NCBI RefSeq assembly: GCF_000981765.1
Contig: NZ_CP010975.1
Location: 558,001 to 622,000 of the forward strand
Direction: 5' to 3'
Length of the DNA: 64,000 bases
DNA from: Kangiella geojedonensis
GTDB lineage: Bacteria > Pseudomonadota > Gammaproteobacteria > Enterobacterales > Kangiellaceae
A model generated the notes under the pieces. That model did not search any database, was not told the origin of the DNA, and saw nothing but the letters and a program-made list of their open reading frames with translations. The translations under genes were made by a program, and so were the position numbers. Positions 1 through 11,048 of the stretch are shown one piece after another; positions within the stretch are counted from its first letter, which is position 1; each line of letters begins with the position of its first letter.

Positions 1-177
1 GATACTAATTTGGGTATCGGCATAAGCGATGGGCCTGAAACGTTTGGGGACAAACCGATCGCGAGCTAAACCGTGAATTTTATCCAGCACCCGTTGATCA
101 AGCACATTCCAAGGCCTAATTTGTTGTTCAACCATATTATGCCTAGCGATCTCAAAGTCAGTTGCCGCGCTTGTCAT
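1..177 (-). CDS. Protein-L-isoaspartate O-methyltransferase family, N-terminal part (partial)
   Basis: The first 59 codons of a gene that runs off the left edge of the window. The reading frame on the minus strand starts at ATG (177-175) and gives a protein beginning MTSAATDFEIARHNMVEQQI followed by RPWNVLD. The MVEQQIRPW stretch is typical of the PimT/Pcm-like methyltransferases that sit next to tolC in many gammaproteobacteria; these use S-adenosylmethionine to repair isoaspartyl residues. The SAM-binding core lies outside the window, so the assignment rests only on the N-terminal motif. It is divergent from nudF. Confidence 0.75.
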   Translation of the reverse strand, partial: MTSAATDFEIARHNMVEQQIRPWNVLDQRVLDKIHGLARDRFVPKRFRPIAYADTQISI

Positions 178-368
178 CACTACCTCACTTAGTTAAAGTC
201 TGGCGACTCTTTATTGTGATTCTATAACCCAATAATAAGTACAAAGAATAGTCATTTCTGATATTTCAAACAACACGCTAAGTGTAACAGATTATGAAAG
301 AGTGATATGCTCAATTTGGTTAAGCTAAGGTAAAGATTGGCGCGTTAGCATAGAGAGGGCAGTGTTGA
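178..368. other. Divergent intergenic region, methyltransferase / nudF
   Basis: This 191-base AT-rich spacer must hold the promoters for both divergent genes. I could not pick out a convincing promoter pair or a clear dyad. A weak purine-rich ribosome binding site (AGAGAGGGCAG) lies upstream of the nudF start. Confidence 0.4.
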
Positions 369-968
369 ATGACCCAGTTTACAAAGGATGACGTGAAGTT
401 TATTGATGAAGAGGAGCTGTACCAAGGCTTCTTTTCCATGAAAAGATACCGTTATCAGCATCGTCGCTACCAGGGGGACTGGAGTCCTGTGGTTGAGCGG
501 GAAATTTTTGAGCGAGGTAATGCGGTTGGTGTTTTGCTCTATGACCCATCCAAGGATAGATTTGTCATGGTTGAGCAGTGTCGTCCTGGCGCTATGCCTG
601 GCGATGAATCTCCGTGGTTAATTGAAATCGTTGCGGGGATGGTTGAGGAGGGAGAAGATCCAACTCAAGTTGCTTACCGAGAGGCTCAAGAAGAGGCTGG
701 TTGCGAGATTCAGTCACTAAAACCGTTGCCCGGATACTGGGTGAGCCCCGGAGGTACCACTGAGTACGTGGATTTGTTTTTAGGGTTAGTGGATAGTGAT
801 GATGTGGCTCAGTTTGCTGGCTTAGATACTGAGCATGAAGACATTAAGGTACTGGTTATCGAGCGAGCCGAGCTATTAGAGCTGTTGCAGCAAGGGCGGA
901 TTAATAACGCCATGGCTCTAATTGCGGTACAATGGTTTTTAATGAATGAAAGATCTTTAGCGGTATAG
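369..968 (+). CDS. nudF: ADP-ribose pyrophosphatase (Nudix)
   Basis: A 199-residue cytosolic Nudix hydrolase that splits ADP-ribose to AMP and ribose 5-phosphate. The full Nudix box is visible at about residues 90-112: G90, E96, then REAQEEAG, matching GX5EX7REUXEEXGU. Length and N-terminal region match the NudF/TrgB type, including the downstream GYWVSPGGTTEY segment. It is the first gene of a nudF-yqiB-cpdA-parE-parC run, the order seen in enterobacteria (there with yqiA before parE). The next gene starts 31 bases downstream, which suggests co-transcription. Confidence 0.95.
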   Translation: MTQFTKDDVKFIDEEELYQGFFSMKRYRYQHRRYQGDWSPVVEREIFERGNAVGVLLYDPSKDRFVMVEQCRPGAMPGDESPWLIEIVAGMVEEGEDPTQVAYREAQEEAGCEIQSLKPLPGYWVSPGGTTEYVDLFLGLVDSDDVAQFAGLDTEHEDIKVLVIERAELLELLQQGRINNAMALIAVQWFLMNERSLAV

Positions 969-999
969 TGGTTGATTGACAGAGAGTAGTGAATAGAGC

Positions 1000-1455
1000 A
1001 TGGCACGAGTTAGGCGTAAATACATTCCCGATCTAAAAGAGTTTATGGCTCTTTGCGCGAGCAATTATGCCAAGCTGAATAGGATCGTGAACTTGGCTGA
1101 GGTTGAGCTCGGTCAGGCTTTCTCTATAGCCATCGATAATCAGCCGAATTTGTCAATTACTTTGAAGCAACAGAGCCGACATACAGCTACTTATGAACTA
1201 GAGCAGGAGTCAGCTCAAGTTGGCCTTAAGCGACGTTATTTGGTGCGTATGTATCATGATGCGAAGGTAGCAGAAGTCCTGTCAGGTTTGAACAAAGGTA
1301 TGCTTCCGCCTGTCTTTCCCTATCCCAATGAGCAAATGAAGCAACCTGATGAAAAAATTCAACTCAACCGCTTTTTATCGGAATGGTTAAATTTTTGTTT
1401 AGAATTTGGGCAATCTCACAGTTTAAACAAGACCCAATTGGTTTTTTTTGATTAG
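1000..1455 (+). CDS. yqiB: DUF1249 family protein (YqiB-like)
   Basis: A 151-residue protein without signal peptide or membrane segment. The opening (YIPDLKEFMALCASNYAKL) and the RYLVRMYHDAKVAEVL segment are characteristic of the DUF1249/YqiB family, whose biochemical role I do not know. Its position between nudF and cpdA is the conserved one and supports the call more than any motif. It is probably translated as part of the nudF operon; the cpdA start lies 42 bases after its stop. Confidence 0.85.
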   Translation: MARVRRKYIPDLKEFMALCASNYAKLNRIVNLAEVELGQAFSIAIDNQPNLSITLKQQSRHTATYELEQESAQVGLKRRYLVRMYHDAKVAEVLSGLNKGMLPPVFPYPNEQMKQPDEKIQLNRFLSEWLNFCLEFGQSHSLNKTQLVFFD

Positions 1456-1497
1456 AAATCAAGCGATAATAACAAGTAAGTAATAAGAGGGTATGGT

Positions 1498-2322
1498 TTG
1501 AATCAACAGCAAACGCGTCTTTTTGTGGGGCGCTCTAATATGAAAATACTGCATTTGTCCGATCCACATTTGTTTGCGGATGATTCGTCGACGTTGCTTG
1601 GTGTGAACACCAATGAAAGTTTACAGGCAGTATTGGATGATATTAGGCGTCGTAACATTACTCCAGACTTGTTTGTGGTGACTGGTGATATCTCTCAAGA
1701 TTACACGCCTGAATCCTATCAGAAATTCGTCGATTATCTCGCACCGTTCAATAAACCTGTACTGAGCTTGGCGGGCAATCATGATGAAAGGCCTAAACTA
1801 AAGCAATACCTATCCAAGTCACCTTTTACTACTGCGGAGCAAATGGTTACAGAGCACTGGCAACTATTGATGCTGAACAGCCATGTTCCGGGCAAAGTCT
1901 ATGGTCATTTATCTGAAGAAGAACTGTCGTGGTTGGAGTCTTGCCTAGTGGATAATCGGGACTTGCCGACCATGGTATTCACTCACCACCATCCGATCCC
2001 TGTGGGAAGCCACTGGCTTGATCAGATCGGTATTGAGAATGGCCAACAACTCGTCAATCTGTTGTCACAGCATTCACAGGTCAAAATGTGTGCGTTTGGA
2101 CATGTCCACCAATCCACGGATCGCCATCATAAGCATATTAATTACTGCTCAGTGCCTTCAACCTGTGTCCAATTCAAAAAGCATTCTGCTGATTTTTCTG
2201 CCAGCCAAGAAAAACCAGGGTATAATTTGTACGACTGTACTGGCGATGGACAAATTATAGTGAACAGTTTTCGCGTGGATAACTATTTACCATCGGTCAA
2301 TATGGCTATTTCTGGGTACTAA
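1498..2322 (+). CDS. cpdA: 3',5'-cyclic-AMP phosphodiesterase
   Basis: A 274-residue calcineurin-type metallophosphoesterase that hydrolyses cAMP and so sets CRP activity. The metal-binding motifs are all present in order: SDPHLF (21-26), TGDISQD (62-68), GNHDE (93-97), HHHPIP and GHVHQS near the C terminus. The C-terminal SGY matches the E. coli enzyme. I keep the TTG start at 1498 because AGAGGG lies six bases before it and the 15-residue lead before the first strand equals that of E. coli CpdA. An ATG at 1540 (starting MKILHLSDPH) is the alternative. An ATG at 1493 is closed at once by a stop. Confidence 0.93.
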   Translation: MNQQQTRLFVGRSNMKILHLSDPHLFADDSSTLLGVNTNESLQAVLDDIRRRNITPDLFVVTGDISQDYTPESYQKFVDYLAPFNKPVLSLAGNHDERPKLKQYLSKSPFTTAEQMVTEHWQLLMLNSHVPGKVYGHLSEEELSWLESCLVDNRDLPTMVFTHHHPIPVGSHWLDQIGIENGQQLVNLLSQHSQVKMCAFGHVHQSTDRHHKHINYCSVPSTCVQFKKHSADFSASQEKPGYNLYDCTGDGQIIVNSFRVDNYLPSVNMAISGY

Positions 2323-2436
2323 TTGGCCACAATACCGCTCAGATTCGCTACTCTTCTTCTAATATCCTCCGCAAAAATATTTTGCTTGCACAAAGAGATC
2401 TGCCTTTATAGGATAAGGCGATATAACAATATATAG

Positions 2437-4380
<1,944 letters not shown>

Positions 4381-4397
4381 ACGAATAGTGAGTTAAC

Positions 4398-6644
4398 GTG
4401 GAAGAAATAGATTACGAAGGTATTGAGAAACGTTCTCTAGCCGAATTTACTGAGCAGGCGTACTTAAACTATTCGATGTACGTCATTATGGATCGTGCTT
4501 TGCCACATATTGGTGATGGCTTAAAGCCGGTGCAGCGACGTATCGTTTATGCCATGAGTGAGCTTGGCTTAAAGGCGACTGCAAAATATAAGAAGTCTGC
4601 GCGGACCGTGGGTGATGTGTTAGGTAAGTTCCATCCGCATGGTGATTCTGCCTGCTATGAAGCTATGGTGTTGATGGCGCAGCCATTTTCTTATCGCTAC
4701 CCCTTAGTTGATGGTCAGGGTAACTGGGGAGCCCCTGATGACCCTAAGTCTTTCGCTGCAATGCGTTATACCGAGTCACGTTTAGCGGCTTACTCCGATG
4801 TTTTGTTAAAAGAGGTTTCGCAGGGTACGGTTGACTGGATTCCTAATTTTGACGGCACCATGACAGAACCGAAAGTGCTGCCTGCACGAGTACCAAATTT
4901 ACTTTTAAACGGTACCACAGGTATTGCTGTCGGTATGGCGACGGATGTCCCACCGCATAACCTCACTGAAGTAGCCAATGCATGTATCCATATGCTGGAT
5001 AACCCAAAAGCTACCGTCGAAGACTTGATGGAGCACGTACAAGGCCCTGATTATCCAACCGATGCAGAGATTATTACGCCAAAAGCGGATATCGTTGAAA
5101 TGTATCAAAAAGGGCGCGGTTCGATTCGTATGCGTGCTCATTTTGAAAAAGAAGATGGCGAGATCGTCATAACGGCATTACCACACCAAGCATCGGGTTC
5201 GAAAGTTCTAGAGCAAATCGCTGGCCAGATGCAGGTTAAAAAACTGCCGATGGTAAGCGATCTACGTGATGAGTCGGATCATGAAAACCCAACGCGCTTG
5301 GTTGTTGTGCCTCGTTCAAATCGAGTTGATACCGACGAGTTAATGAAGCATTTATTCGCCACAACCGATTTAGAAAAAACGTACCGCGTCAATATGAACA
5401 TGATCGGTCTTGATGGTCGACCACAGGTTAAAAACCTGCAAATGTTTGTAAAGGAGTGGCTTGAGTATCGTTTAGAAACGGTTCGTCGCAGGTTGCAATA
5501 TCGCTTAGATAAAGTGATGGACAGGCTGCATATCTTGGATGGTCTATTGATCGCTTATCTTAATATTGATGAAGTGATACACATTATTCGCACCGAAGAT
5601 AAACCAAAGCCTAAATTGATGGAGCGCTTCAAGTTATCGGACACGCAAGCTGAAGCTATTTTAGAGTTAAAGTTACGCCATTTAGCGAAACTTGAAGAGA
5701 TGAAGATCAAAGGCGAGCAAGCTGAGCTTGAAGATGAAGCTGATTGGTTGCAGTTGACGCTTGGTTCTAAGCAACGCATGAAAACCGTTGTTAAGAAAGA
5801 GCTTCAAGAAGTCGTGGATGAGCATGGAGATGAACGTCGTTCGCCAATCGTTGAGCGTGAAGACGCGAAAGCATTGTCGGAAACTGACCTGATTCCGACT
5901 GAGCCTGTTACGGTTGTGTTATCGGAAAAAGGGTGGGTTCGTTGCGCGAAAGGGCATGATATTGATGCTGCTGGAATGAATTATCGTTCAGGTGATTCTT
6001 TCCTCGATGCTTCGCAGGGCAAGAGTAATCAATATGCCGTTTTCCTCGACTCTACGGGACGCAGTTTTTCATTACTTGCTAACACACTTCCTTCGGCACG
6101 AGGTTTAGGAGAGCCGGTTACGGGACGTGTAAACCCTATCGCTGGAGCTGAGTTTTTAGCGACCATCATGGGCGAGGATAATGACAAATTATTATTTTCA
6201 TCCGATGCAGGTTATGGTTTTATCGCTAAGTTCAGCGACCTTGTTTCTAAAACAAAAAATGGTAAGGCCTTCCTCAGTCTGCCATCTGGGGCGAAAGTGT
6301 TGAAACCAAAGCGTATACCCAGCGAAGGTGAACTCTATTGTGTCGCAATCTCAAACGAAGGCCGTATGCTGGTGTTCCCACTGGATGATTTGCCAGAACT
6401 TGCAAAAGGTAAAGGCAACAAGATTATCAGCATTCCAACAGCTCGAGCTAAAAGTCGCGAAGAGTTTATGGTCTCTGTAGCGGTGGTGGCGTCTGATGAT
6501 AGCTTAGTGATTTATTCCGGTAAGCGTCACTTGACGTTAAAGCCGAAAGACCTAGAGCACTATCGTGGTGAAAGAGGTCGCCGGGGAAGCAAGCTCCCAA
6601 GAGGATTCCAGCGTGTAGATTCAATGGAAGTTGAGCAGGGCTAG
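4398..6644 (+). CDS. parC: DNA topoisomerase IV subunit A
   Basis: The 748-residue cleavage subunit. The catalytic tyrosine is Y124 (in [10 protein letters not shown]) and the quinolone-determining region reads [14 protein letters not shown]84 and E88, equivalent to E. coli S80 and E84, are the sensitive-type residues. The C-terminal third carries the short ParC-type beta-pinwheel repeats and lacks the longer GyrA tail. The start is GTG at 4398 with GAGTTAACGTGG upstream. The stop lies one base from the stop of the convergent smp-like gene, so the two transcription units meet with essentially no gap. Confidence 0.98.
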   Translation: MEEIDYEGIEKRSLAEFTEQAYLNYSMYVIMDRALPHIGDGLKPVQRRIVYAMSELGLKATAKYKKSARTVGDVLGKFHPHGDSACYEAMVLMAQPFSYRYPLVDGQGNWGAPDDPKSFAAMRYTESRLAAYSDVLLKEVSQGTVDWIPNFDGTMTEPKVLPARVPNLLLNGTTGIAVGMATDVPPHNLTEVANACIHMLDNPKATVEDLMEHVQGPDYPTDAEIITPKADIVEMYQKGRGSIRMRAHFEKEDGEIVITALPHQASGSKVLEQIAGQMQVKKLPMVSDLRDESDHENPTRLVVVPRSNRVDTDELMKHLFATTDLEKTYRVNMNMIGLDGRPQVKNLQMFVKEWLEYRLETVRRRLQYRLDKVMDRLHILDGLLIAYLNIDEVIHIIRTEDKPKPKLMERFKLSDTQAEAILELKLRHLAKLEEMKIKGEQAELEDEADWLQLTLGSKQRMKTVVKKELQEVVDEHGDERRSPIVEREDAKALSETDLIPTEPVTVVLSEKGWVRCAKGHDIDAAGMNYRSGDSFLDASQGKSNQYAVFLDSTGRSFSLLANTLPSARGLGEPVTGRVNPIAGAEFLATIMGEDNDKLLFSSDAGYGFIAKFSDLVSKTKNGKAFLSLPSGAKVLKPKRIPSEGELYCVAISNEGRMLVFPLDDLPELAKGKGNKIISIPTARAKSREEFMVSVAVVASDDSLVIYSGKRHLTLKPKDLEHYRGERGRRGSKLPRGFQRVDSMEVEQG

Positions 6645-6645
6645 C

Positions 6646-7773
6646 TTAATCATCACTTAAAAATCGTACCTGGCGCTCGATCAATCCACGTTGTTCAGCG
6701 TCAGGCTCTTCTAAACGACAAAGCTCGATAACTTCATGAGTGTCTAATTCAATATCTATGACTTTCTTCGCCGGCCAATTATAGTCTTGGTTTTTTTCTT
6801 GCAATGCCTTTTCGTACCAGACACCGGGTTCAATGACACCAAAAAACATTTGATAGATATCGCGATCAAAGTTTAAGCGGTGAAGTAATATTTTGGGCTC
6901 TAGTTGAATGTGTTGGAAACAGCGCTCTAATGCGTGTAGAGCATTACGGCTAAGAGGCCCCTTTTCGTCATCTAGACCTAGCACCAGTAACCCATGGTTG
7001 AATCGAGTGGCTAACATTGCATTTTGTGGCAGCCAGCGGCTGAGGGTTCGTAATAGCTGAGTATTAGATTCAACAGATAGTTTTGACCAGTCAGCTTTAA
7101 TCACTATAGAGTGCTTGATGGTGGTGCTTTTGAGTTGTTGTCGGTTGCGTTTAATGAGTTCCTTGAGTAGCTGACCATTCTGCTGTGATTTAGAACCGCT
7201 GCCAATGGATTCATTGCTTTCAGTCTTAGGTGTTTTTGCTTTATCTCGCTTAATATTTAAAAGCAGGAAGATAATCAGCCATAAAATACCACCAAATATC
7301 CACAACACATAACTGTTGAGCCACAAAGGCTGGTCATTATTGATAAACTGCTCGGAGCTAACAAAGTAGATGACTAAGTAGCCGTTATAAGTGTCTTCGT
7401 AGGCGATGTTTGCGATGACCGGATCGCTATAGGCCTGCTCAGTATTGCCGGCAGAAAAAACAAGTTCGCCATTTCGTCGATAAATAGATATCTGCTGGAT
7501 ATTGTCGTTTGAGGCCAACCTTTGACCAATAGACTCTATAGCGTCGGTATTTTCATCTTCTATGAGATGACCTAAAAAAGCAGCACTGAGATCGGCCATT
7601 CCTTGGTTGTAGCTTTTGCTAAACTCTTGTCTTTGGTGGTTGTCAGCCTCTTGATTCCAGGTGAAGACCATAAAAGACAAAGTAATGATCGTCATTGCAG
7701 TTGAAATCAATATAGGCAAACGAATCGTTTGTAGATAGCTACGCTGTTTATTGTTTTGTTTACTCACAGACAT
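6646..7773 (-). CDS. Smp/AhpA (YtjB)-like inner membrane protein
   Basis: A 375-residue protein with a hydrophobic segment near residues 18-37 and a second near 155-172, flanking a periplasmic domain of about 115 residues; the rest is cytoplasmic. The first segment and the AAFLGHLIEDEN and IYRRNGELVFSAGN stretches resemble the Smp/YtjB/AhpA family. It lies head to head with serB, the same arrangement as ytjB/serB in E. coli, which supports the call. Function in this family is poorly defined; links to haemolytic activity or to membrane stress have been made. No catalytic motif is visible. Confidence 0.8.
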   Translation of the reverse strand: MSVSKQNNKQRSYLQTIRLPILISTAMTIITLSFMVFTWNQEADNHQRQEFSKSYNQGMADLSAAFLGHLIEDENTDAIESIGQRLASNDNIQQISIYRRNGELVFSAGNTEQAYSDPVIANIAYEDTYNGYLVIYFVSSEQFINNDQPLWLNSYVLWIFGGILWLIIFLLLNIKRDKAKTPKTESNESIGSGSKSQQNGQLLKELIKRNRQQLKSTTIKHSIVIKADWSKLSVESNTQLLRTLSRWLPQNAMLATRFNHGLLVLGLDDEKGPLSRNALHALERCFQHIQLEPKILLHRLNFDRDIYQMFFGVIEPGVWYEKALQEKNQDYNWPAKKVIDIELDTHEVIELCRLEEPDAEQRGLIERQVRFLSDD

Positions 7774-7864
7774 TCATAGAGTTTAGCTTTGCTGGTAATA
7801 TATCATAGATTTATTGACTTAGTAGCACTGGAAAATGTGCCTTAATTAGAGATTTGGGTATACG

Positions 7865-8776
7865 ATGACTAATAAACTAAAAGCAGAATGGCTCCTTTTT
7901 ACTCTGAATCCGCTTGAGGCAAAGCTATTAGAGAGTGAGGTTAAGAAATCTTGTAGCGCTATTGATGCTCTATCTATTGTGGCGCTACCTATTAAGTTAG
8001 AGTCTTATCAGTTCGTATATCGAATAAGCATCACAGCAGGTGATAATCACTCTAAAGAAAGCCTTATGACGGCTATTGAAAAAGCATCTCAGTCACTCAG
8101 TTTTGATTATTGTTATTTAACGAGCGTTAAGCCGATCAAGTTGGCTGTTTTTGATATGGACTCGACGTTAATTCCGATGGAAGTGATTGATGAGTTAGCA
8201 TGTGAGGCAGGGGTTAACGATCAGGTTTCTAAGATCACTGAGGCTGCAATGCGCGGTGAATTGGACTTTAATCAGAGCTTTGAGCAGAGACTGTCTTTAT
8301 TAAAAGGCATGTCTGAGCAAGCTGTAAAGTCAGTAAAGTCACGACTAAGATTTAACCCAGGTGTTGAGCGATTCATCAAATACCTTGTTGAACAAGGGGC
8401 TGTAGTGGCCATCGCCTCAGGTGGGTTTACACCATTTGCAGAGGCGCTGTCTGATAAAGCTCCAATTACTAAAGTTGTGGCCAACCAGTTGGAGTTCGAG
8501 CAAGGACAGTTAACAGGTGTGGCAGCAAAACCAATCGTGAATGCTGACATAAAAGCGATGCAACTACAGCATTGGAAAAACGAACTTGGGTTAAAAACAG
8601 AAGAGGTTATGGCCGTTGGCGATGGAGCTAACGACAGTCTTATGTTGAGCGTAGCGGGGCTAGGGGTCGCTTATAAAGCGAAACCTTTGCTTCGAAGAAA
8701 AGCGGACTGCGTGATTCAACAGGGAGAGATGGACGGATTGGTGGATATTCTCAAGGCACTTGAAGCAAGTTGTTAA
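7865..8776 (+). CDS. serB: Phosphoserine phosphatase
   Basis: A 303-residue HAD-family enzyme that catalyses the last step of serine synthesis. The nucleophile motif DMDST is at 97-101 (D97 nucleophile, D99 acid/base), followed by PMEVIDELAC, motif II SGGFTPF and the metal-binding GDGANDSLML. The first 85 residues form the N-terminal ACT-like regulatory domain found in longer SerB proteins. It is monocistronic: divergent from the smp-like gene and closed by a strong bidirectional terminator 20 bases after the stop. Confidence 0.97.
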   Translation: MTNKLKAEWLLFTLNPLEAKLLESEVKKSCSAIDALSIVALPIKLESYQFVYRISITAGDNHSKESLMTAIEKASQSLSFDYCYLTSVKPIKLAVFDMDSTLIPMEVIDELACEAGVNDQVSKITEAAMRGELDFNQSFEQRLSLLKGMSEQAVKSVKSRLRFNPGVERFIKYLVEQGAVVAIASGGFTPFAEALSDKAPITKVVANQLEFEQGQLTGVAAKPIVNADIKAMQLQHWKNELGLKTEEVMAVGDGANDSLMLSVAGLGVAYKAKPLLRRKADCVIQQGEMDGLVDILKALEASC

Positions 8777-8796
8777 CTTCATATGCTACTTCAATC

Positions 8797-8826
8797 AAAA
8801 AAGCCCAAGATTAACTTGGGCTTTTT
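8797..8826. terminator. Bidirectional intrinsic terminator
   Basis: A perfect stem of AAAAA plus GCCCAAG (8798-8809) pairs with CTTGGGC plus TTTTT (8815-8826) around loop ATTAA. T-runs are present in both directions, so it serves serB and the convergent FimX-like gene. Confidence 0.92.
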
Positions 8827-8841
8827 ATTTTTTTGATGTGA

Positions 8842-10914
8842 TTAGAAATCACTGTCAGCAAAGTCGTAATTGAGTTTTGTAATAGGTTTTGAAACATAGT
8901 TGCCCATGACAAAATCAATACCTAAAGGCCAAATTTGTGCCAAAGTTGATGCATCTTCTAAGTTAGTAATGATGGTTTTTGCTTCAACTTCTGACGTAGC
9001 ATTGACGATTGGCTGAACCTTTTCCGAACCGTGTTCTTTCAGCATTTCGATAAAGTTGGGCGCAAAAGAAACCAGCTGCGGGCGAATTGAGCGAACGATT
9101 TCGCTATTATCCGTTGCAATTCCTGATAAGCAGAAAGGAACGCCAATCTTTTTCAGGTTAGCCTTTAACTCGATAACTTTCTTCAAATAAGTCTGAGCTG
9201 TATGCCCTTTAAGAGTCAAAATCAGGTTATCACTATTAATACCTGCGGCAGTAATGAGTTTTTCTAACCACTCTTCTAGGTCCTCTCTCAACAGCGTATT
9301 AGGGCTGAGAGCGACAAATAGTTTGTTGTTATTGCTTTCAGCTTTATCCTTCGCTAAGACCTTAAGTGCATGCTTCAGAGTAATCTTATCAATATCAGCG
9401 TCAATGCCGACCTTTTCGAAAATATGGAAGATATCTTCGCCAAGTCCCCAACCACCGTCTCTGAGTTGATAACGGAAGTAGCACATGTATTGCTTGTTAG
9501 GACTGCCTTTCAGGCTCATCATTGGTTGATAGAACAAGGTCATATTGCCTTCTTCACGGGCAATAGAAAATTCCTCGTAAATTTTTCGCTCTTCATCATT
9601 GAGCAAGCTGTCAATGGATGGGTTAAAGATCTGGTAGTTATTACCACCTTTATCTTGTAGGTTGTGTGCAGCAGTAGTGGCATGCAATAGCAGCTTACTT
9701 GCCTCAACCTCGTTGTCAGTGCATGGCACGCCACCGATACTGAACGTGATTTTTAGGGTTTGTCCAGAAACCTCAAAGAGCTGACCTTCGATATCTTTAA
9801 TTAGCTTTTTAGGAAGTTCTGTTGGCGCTTTTGGGGTATCACTTAACATCAAGGCGAAGCTAGTATCACTAATACGGCCTAAAACATCACTGCTATCGCA
9901 ATGATCTCGTAACCAGTCAGCTAGATCTTTTAACAGAACATCACAGTCAGAAATACCGAACTTACTACGGTAATCAGTGAAGTTATCGATCTCAATCAGG
10001 TAAAGAAGTGCACTGTGATTTGCTGCTCTTGCGGCCTCTACAGATTGTTTTAGGTGGTCCATAAAGGCAGGGCGGTTGAGAACGCCAGTGACTTGGTCGA
10101 TCTGACTGACTTCTTTTAATTTTTTCATCAACTCTTGTTGATCACCAATATCTCGCACTAATAGTTGCACACACTCTTCATCATCGTAAATAGCAGAACT
10201 AATGATAAAGTCAGCTTCAAATTCTTCGCCGTCTGCGGTTTTGCCTTTTAAGACCTCGCTGACTTCTGTCCCTTCTTGTGCTTGACGTTTAAGCAAAGAC
10301 TTAATGGAGCCTTTATCATCTTCAGCAATGATATCCATAATGGACATGACAATGATTTCGTCTTCTTCATAACCAAAACGCTTGATATAAGTCGGGTTAG
10401 TATAAATGTGCATGCCTTCGTGGATATAGGCAATGGCATCTTTTGAGCTGTCGAGCAATAACTCGTTACGCTTATTGGTTTCGTAAACAATTTTATTCGC
10501 CTGCTCTAGAGACTGGAGCGAATTGACTAGTTGCTGGTCACGCTTCACCAGAGTTGAAAGCAGGTCGAGAGATTTGGCCGGTATATAGTCTTTTAACCCC
10601 TGGGCAATATACTCAAATCGCTTCTCTTCATTGTAGTTTGTCGATAATAGAACCGCTGGTACAGCTATAGGTTGGGTTTTGAGCTGTTTCAAAGCTTGCT
10701 TAATGGGTAAGTTCTCAAGCTCATCAATAAATAGGGCTTGTTGCCAATGTTTGGAGTCTAGGGCATCTTTTAGCTGCTCGCTATCAGCAACCACTTGGTG
10801 CCGAATGGGCAGTCCCATATTCTTCAGATGGCTGGCCACCTGCTCACTGTCGTTCAGTGAAGAGGAGAAGATGAGTGTATTGATCGGGGGCTGCTTTACC
10901 TTTTCTTTCATCAT
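8842..10914 (-). CDS. FimX-like degenerate REC-PAS-GGDEF-EAL protein
   Basis: A 690-residue cytosolic signalling protein. Visible layout: receiver-like domain (about 10-125, one candidate aspartate at D64), PAS (about 150-260), GGDEF (about 270-430) and EAL (about 445-680). Both enzymatic sites are broken. The GGDEF loop reads RISDTSF (347-353), and the EAL position reads YMCYFR (about 476-481). The layout and length match FimX of Pseudomonas aeruginosa (691 residues), a c-di-GMP receptor for type IV pilus assembly that also has degenerate domains. I infer a c-di-GMP sensor, not a synthase or esterase. The next gene upstream on the same strand is PilZ-like. Confidence 0.8.
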   Translation of the reverse strand: MMKEKVKQPPINTLIFSSSLNDSEQVASHLKNMGLPIRHQVVADSEQLKDALDSKHWQQALFIDELENLPIKQALKQLKTQPIAVPAVLLSTNYNEEKRFEYIAQGLKDYIPAKSLDLLSTLVKRDQQLVNSLQSLEQANKIVYETNKRNELLLDSSKDAIAYIHEGMHIYTNPTYIKRFGYEEDEIIVMSIMDIIAEDDKGSIKSLLKRQAQEGTEVSEVLKGKTADGEEFEADFIISSAIYDDEECVQLLVRDIGDQQELMKKLKEVSQIDQVTGVLNRPAFMDHLKQSVEAARAANHSALLYLIEIDNFTDYRSKFGISDCDVLLKDLADWLRDHCDSSDVLGRISDTSFALMLSDTPKAPTELPKKLIKDIEGQLFEVSGQTLKITFSIGGVPCTDNEVEASKLLLHATTAAHNLQDKGGNNYQIFNPSIDSLLNDEERKIYEEFSIAREEGNMTLFYQPMMSLKGSPNKQYMCYFRYQLRDGGWGLGEDIFHIFEKVGIDADIDKITLKHALKVLAKDKAESNNNKLFVALSPNTLLREDLEEWLEKLITAAGINSDNLILTLKGHTAQTYLKKVIELKANLKKIGVPFCLSGIATDNSEIVRSIRPQLVSFAPNFIEMLKEHGSEKVQPIVNATSEVEAKTIITNLEDASTLAQIWPLGIDFVMGNYVSKPITKLNYDFADSDF

Positions 10915-10986
10915 TGCAATCTGTTTTTTATTTATTGATCTCCAAAGAAATATTCTATCCGGTTTCTTTGGGGCTTACTGTAACTA

Positions 10987-11038
10987 GGCCACAGATTCTA
11001 CAATAATTAACAATTGTTACAATCGCAAGTTTGTGGCC
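10987..11038. repeat. Inverted repeat around a 12-bp palindrome
   Basis: GGCCACA (10987-10993) and TGTGGCC (11032-11038) flank a central perfect palindrome TAACAATTGTTA (11008-11019). It lies just after the stop of the PilZ-like gene and upstream of the FimX-like gene on the minus strand. It could be a hairpin between two genes of an operon or a regulator site for the FimX-like gene; there is no T-run to make it a typical terminator. Confidence 0.5.
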
Positions 11039-11048
11039 CTGCTAATGT

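Noticed and set aside
4635-4665. Quinolone-resistance change in ParC
   Set aside because: S84 and E88 are the sensitive-type residues; no resistance change is visible.
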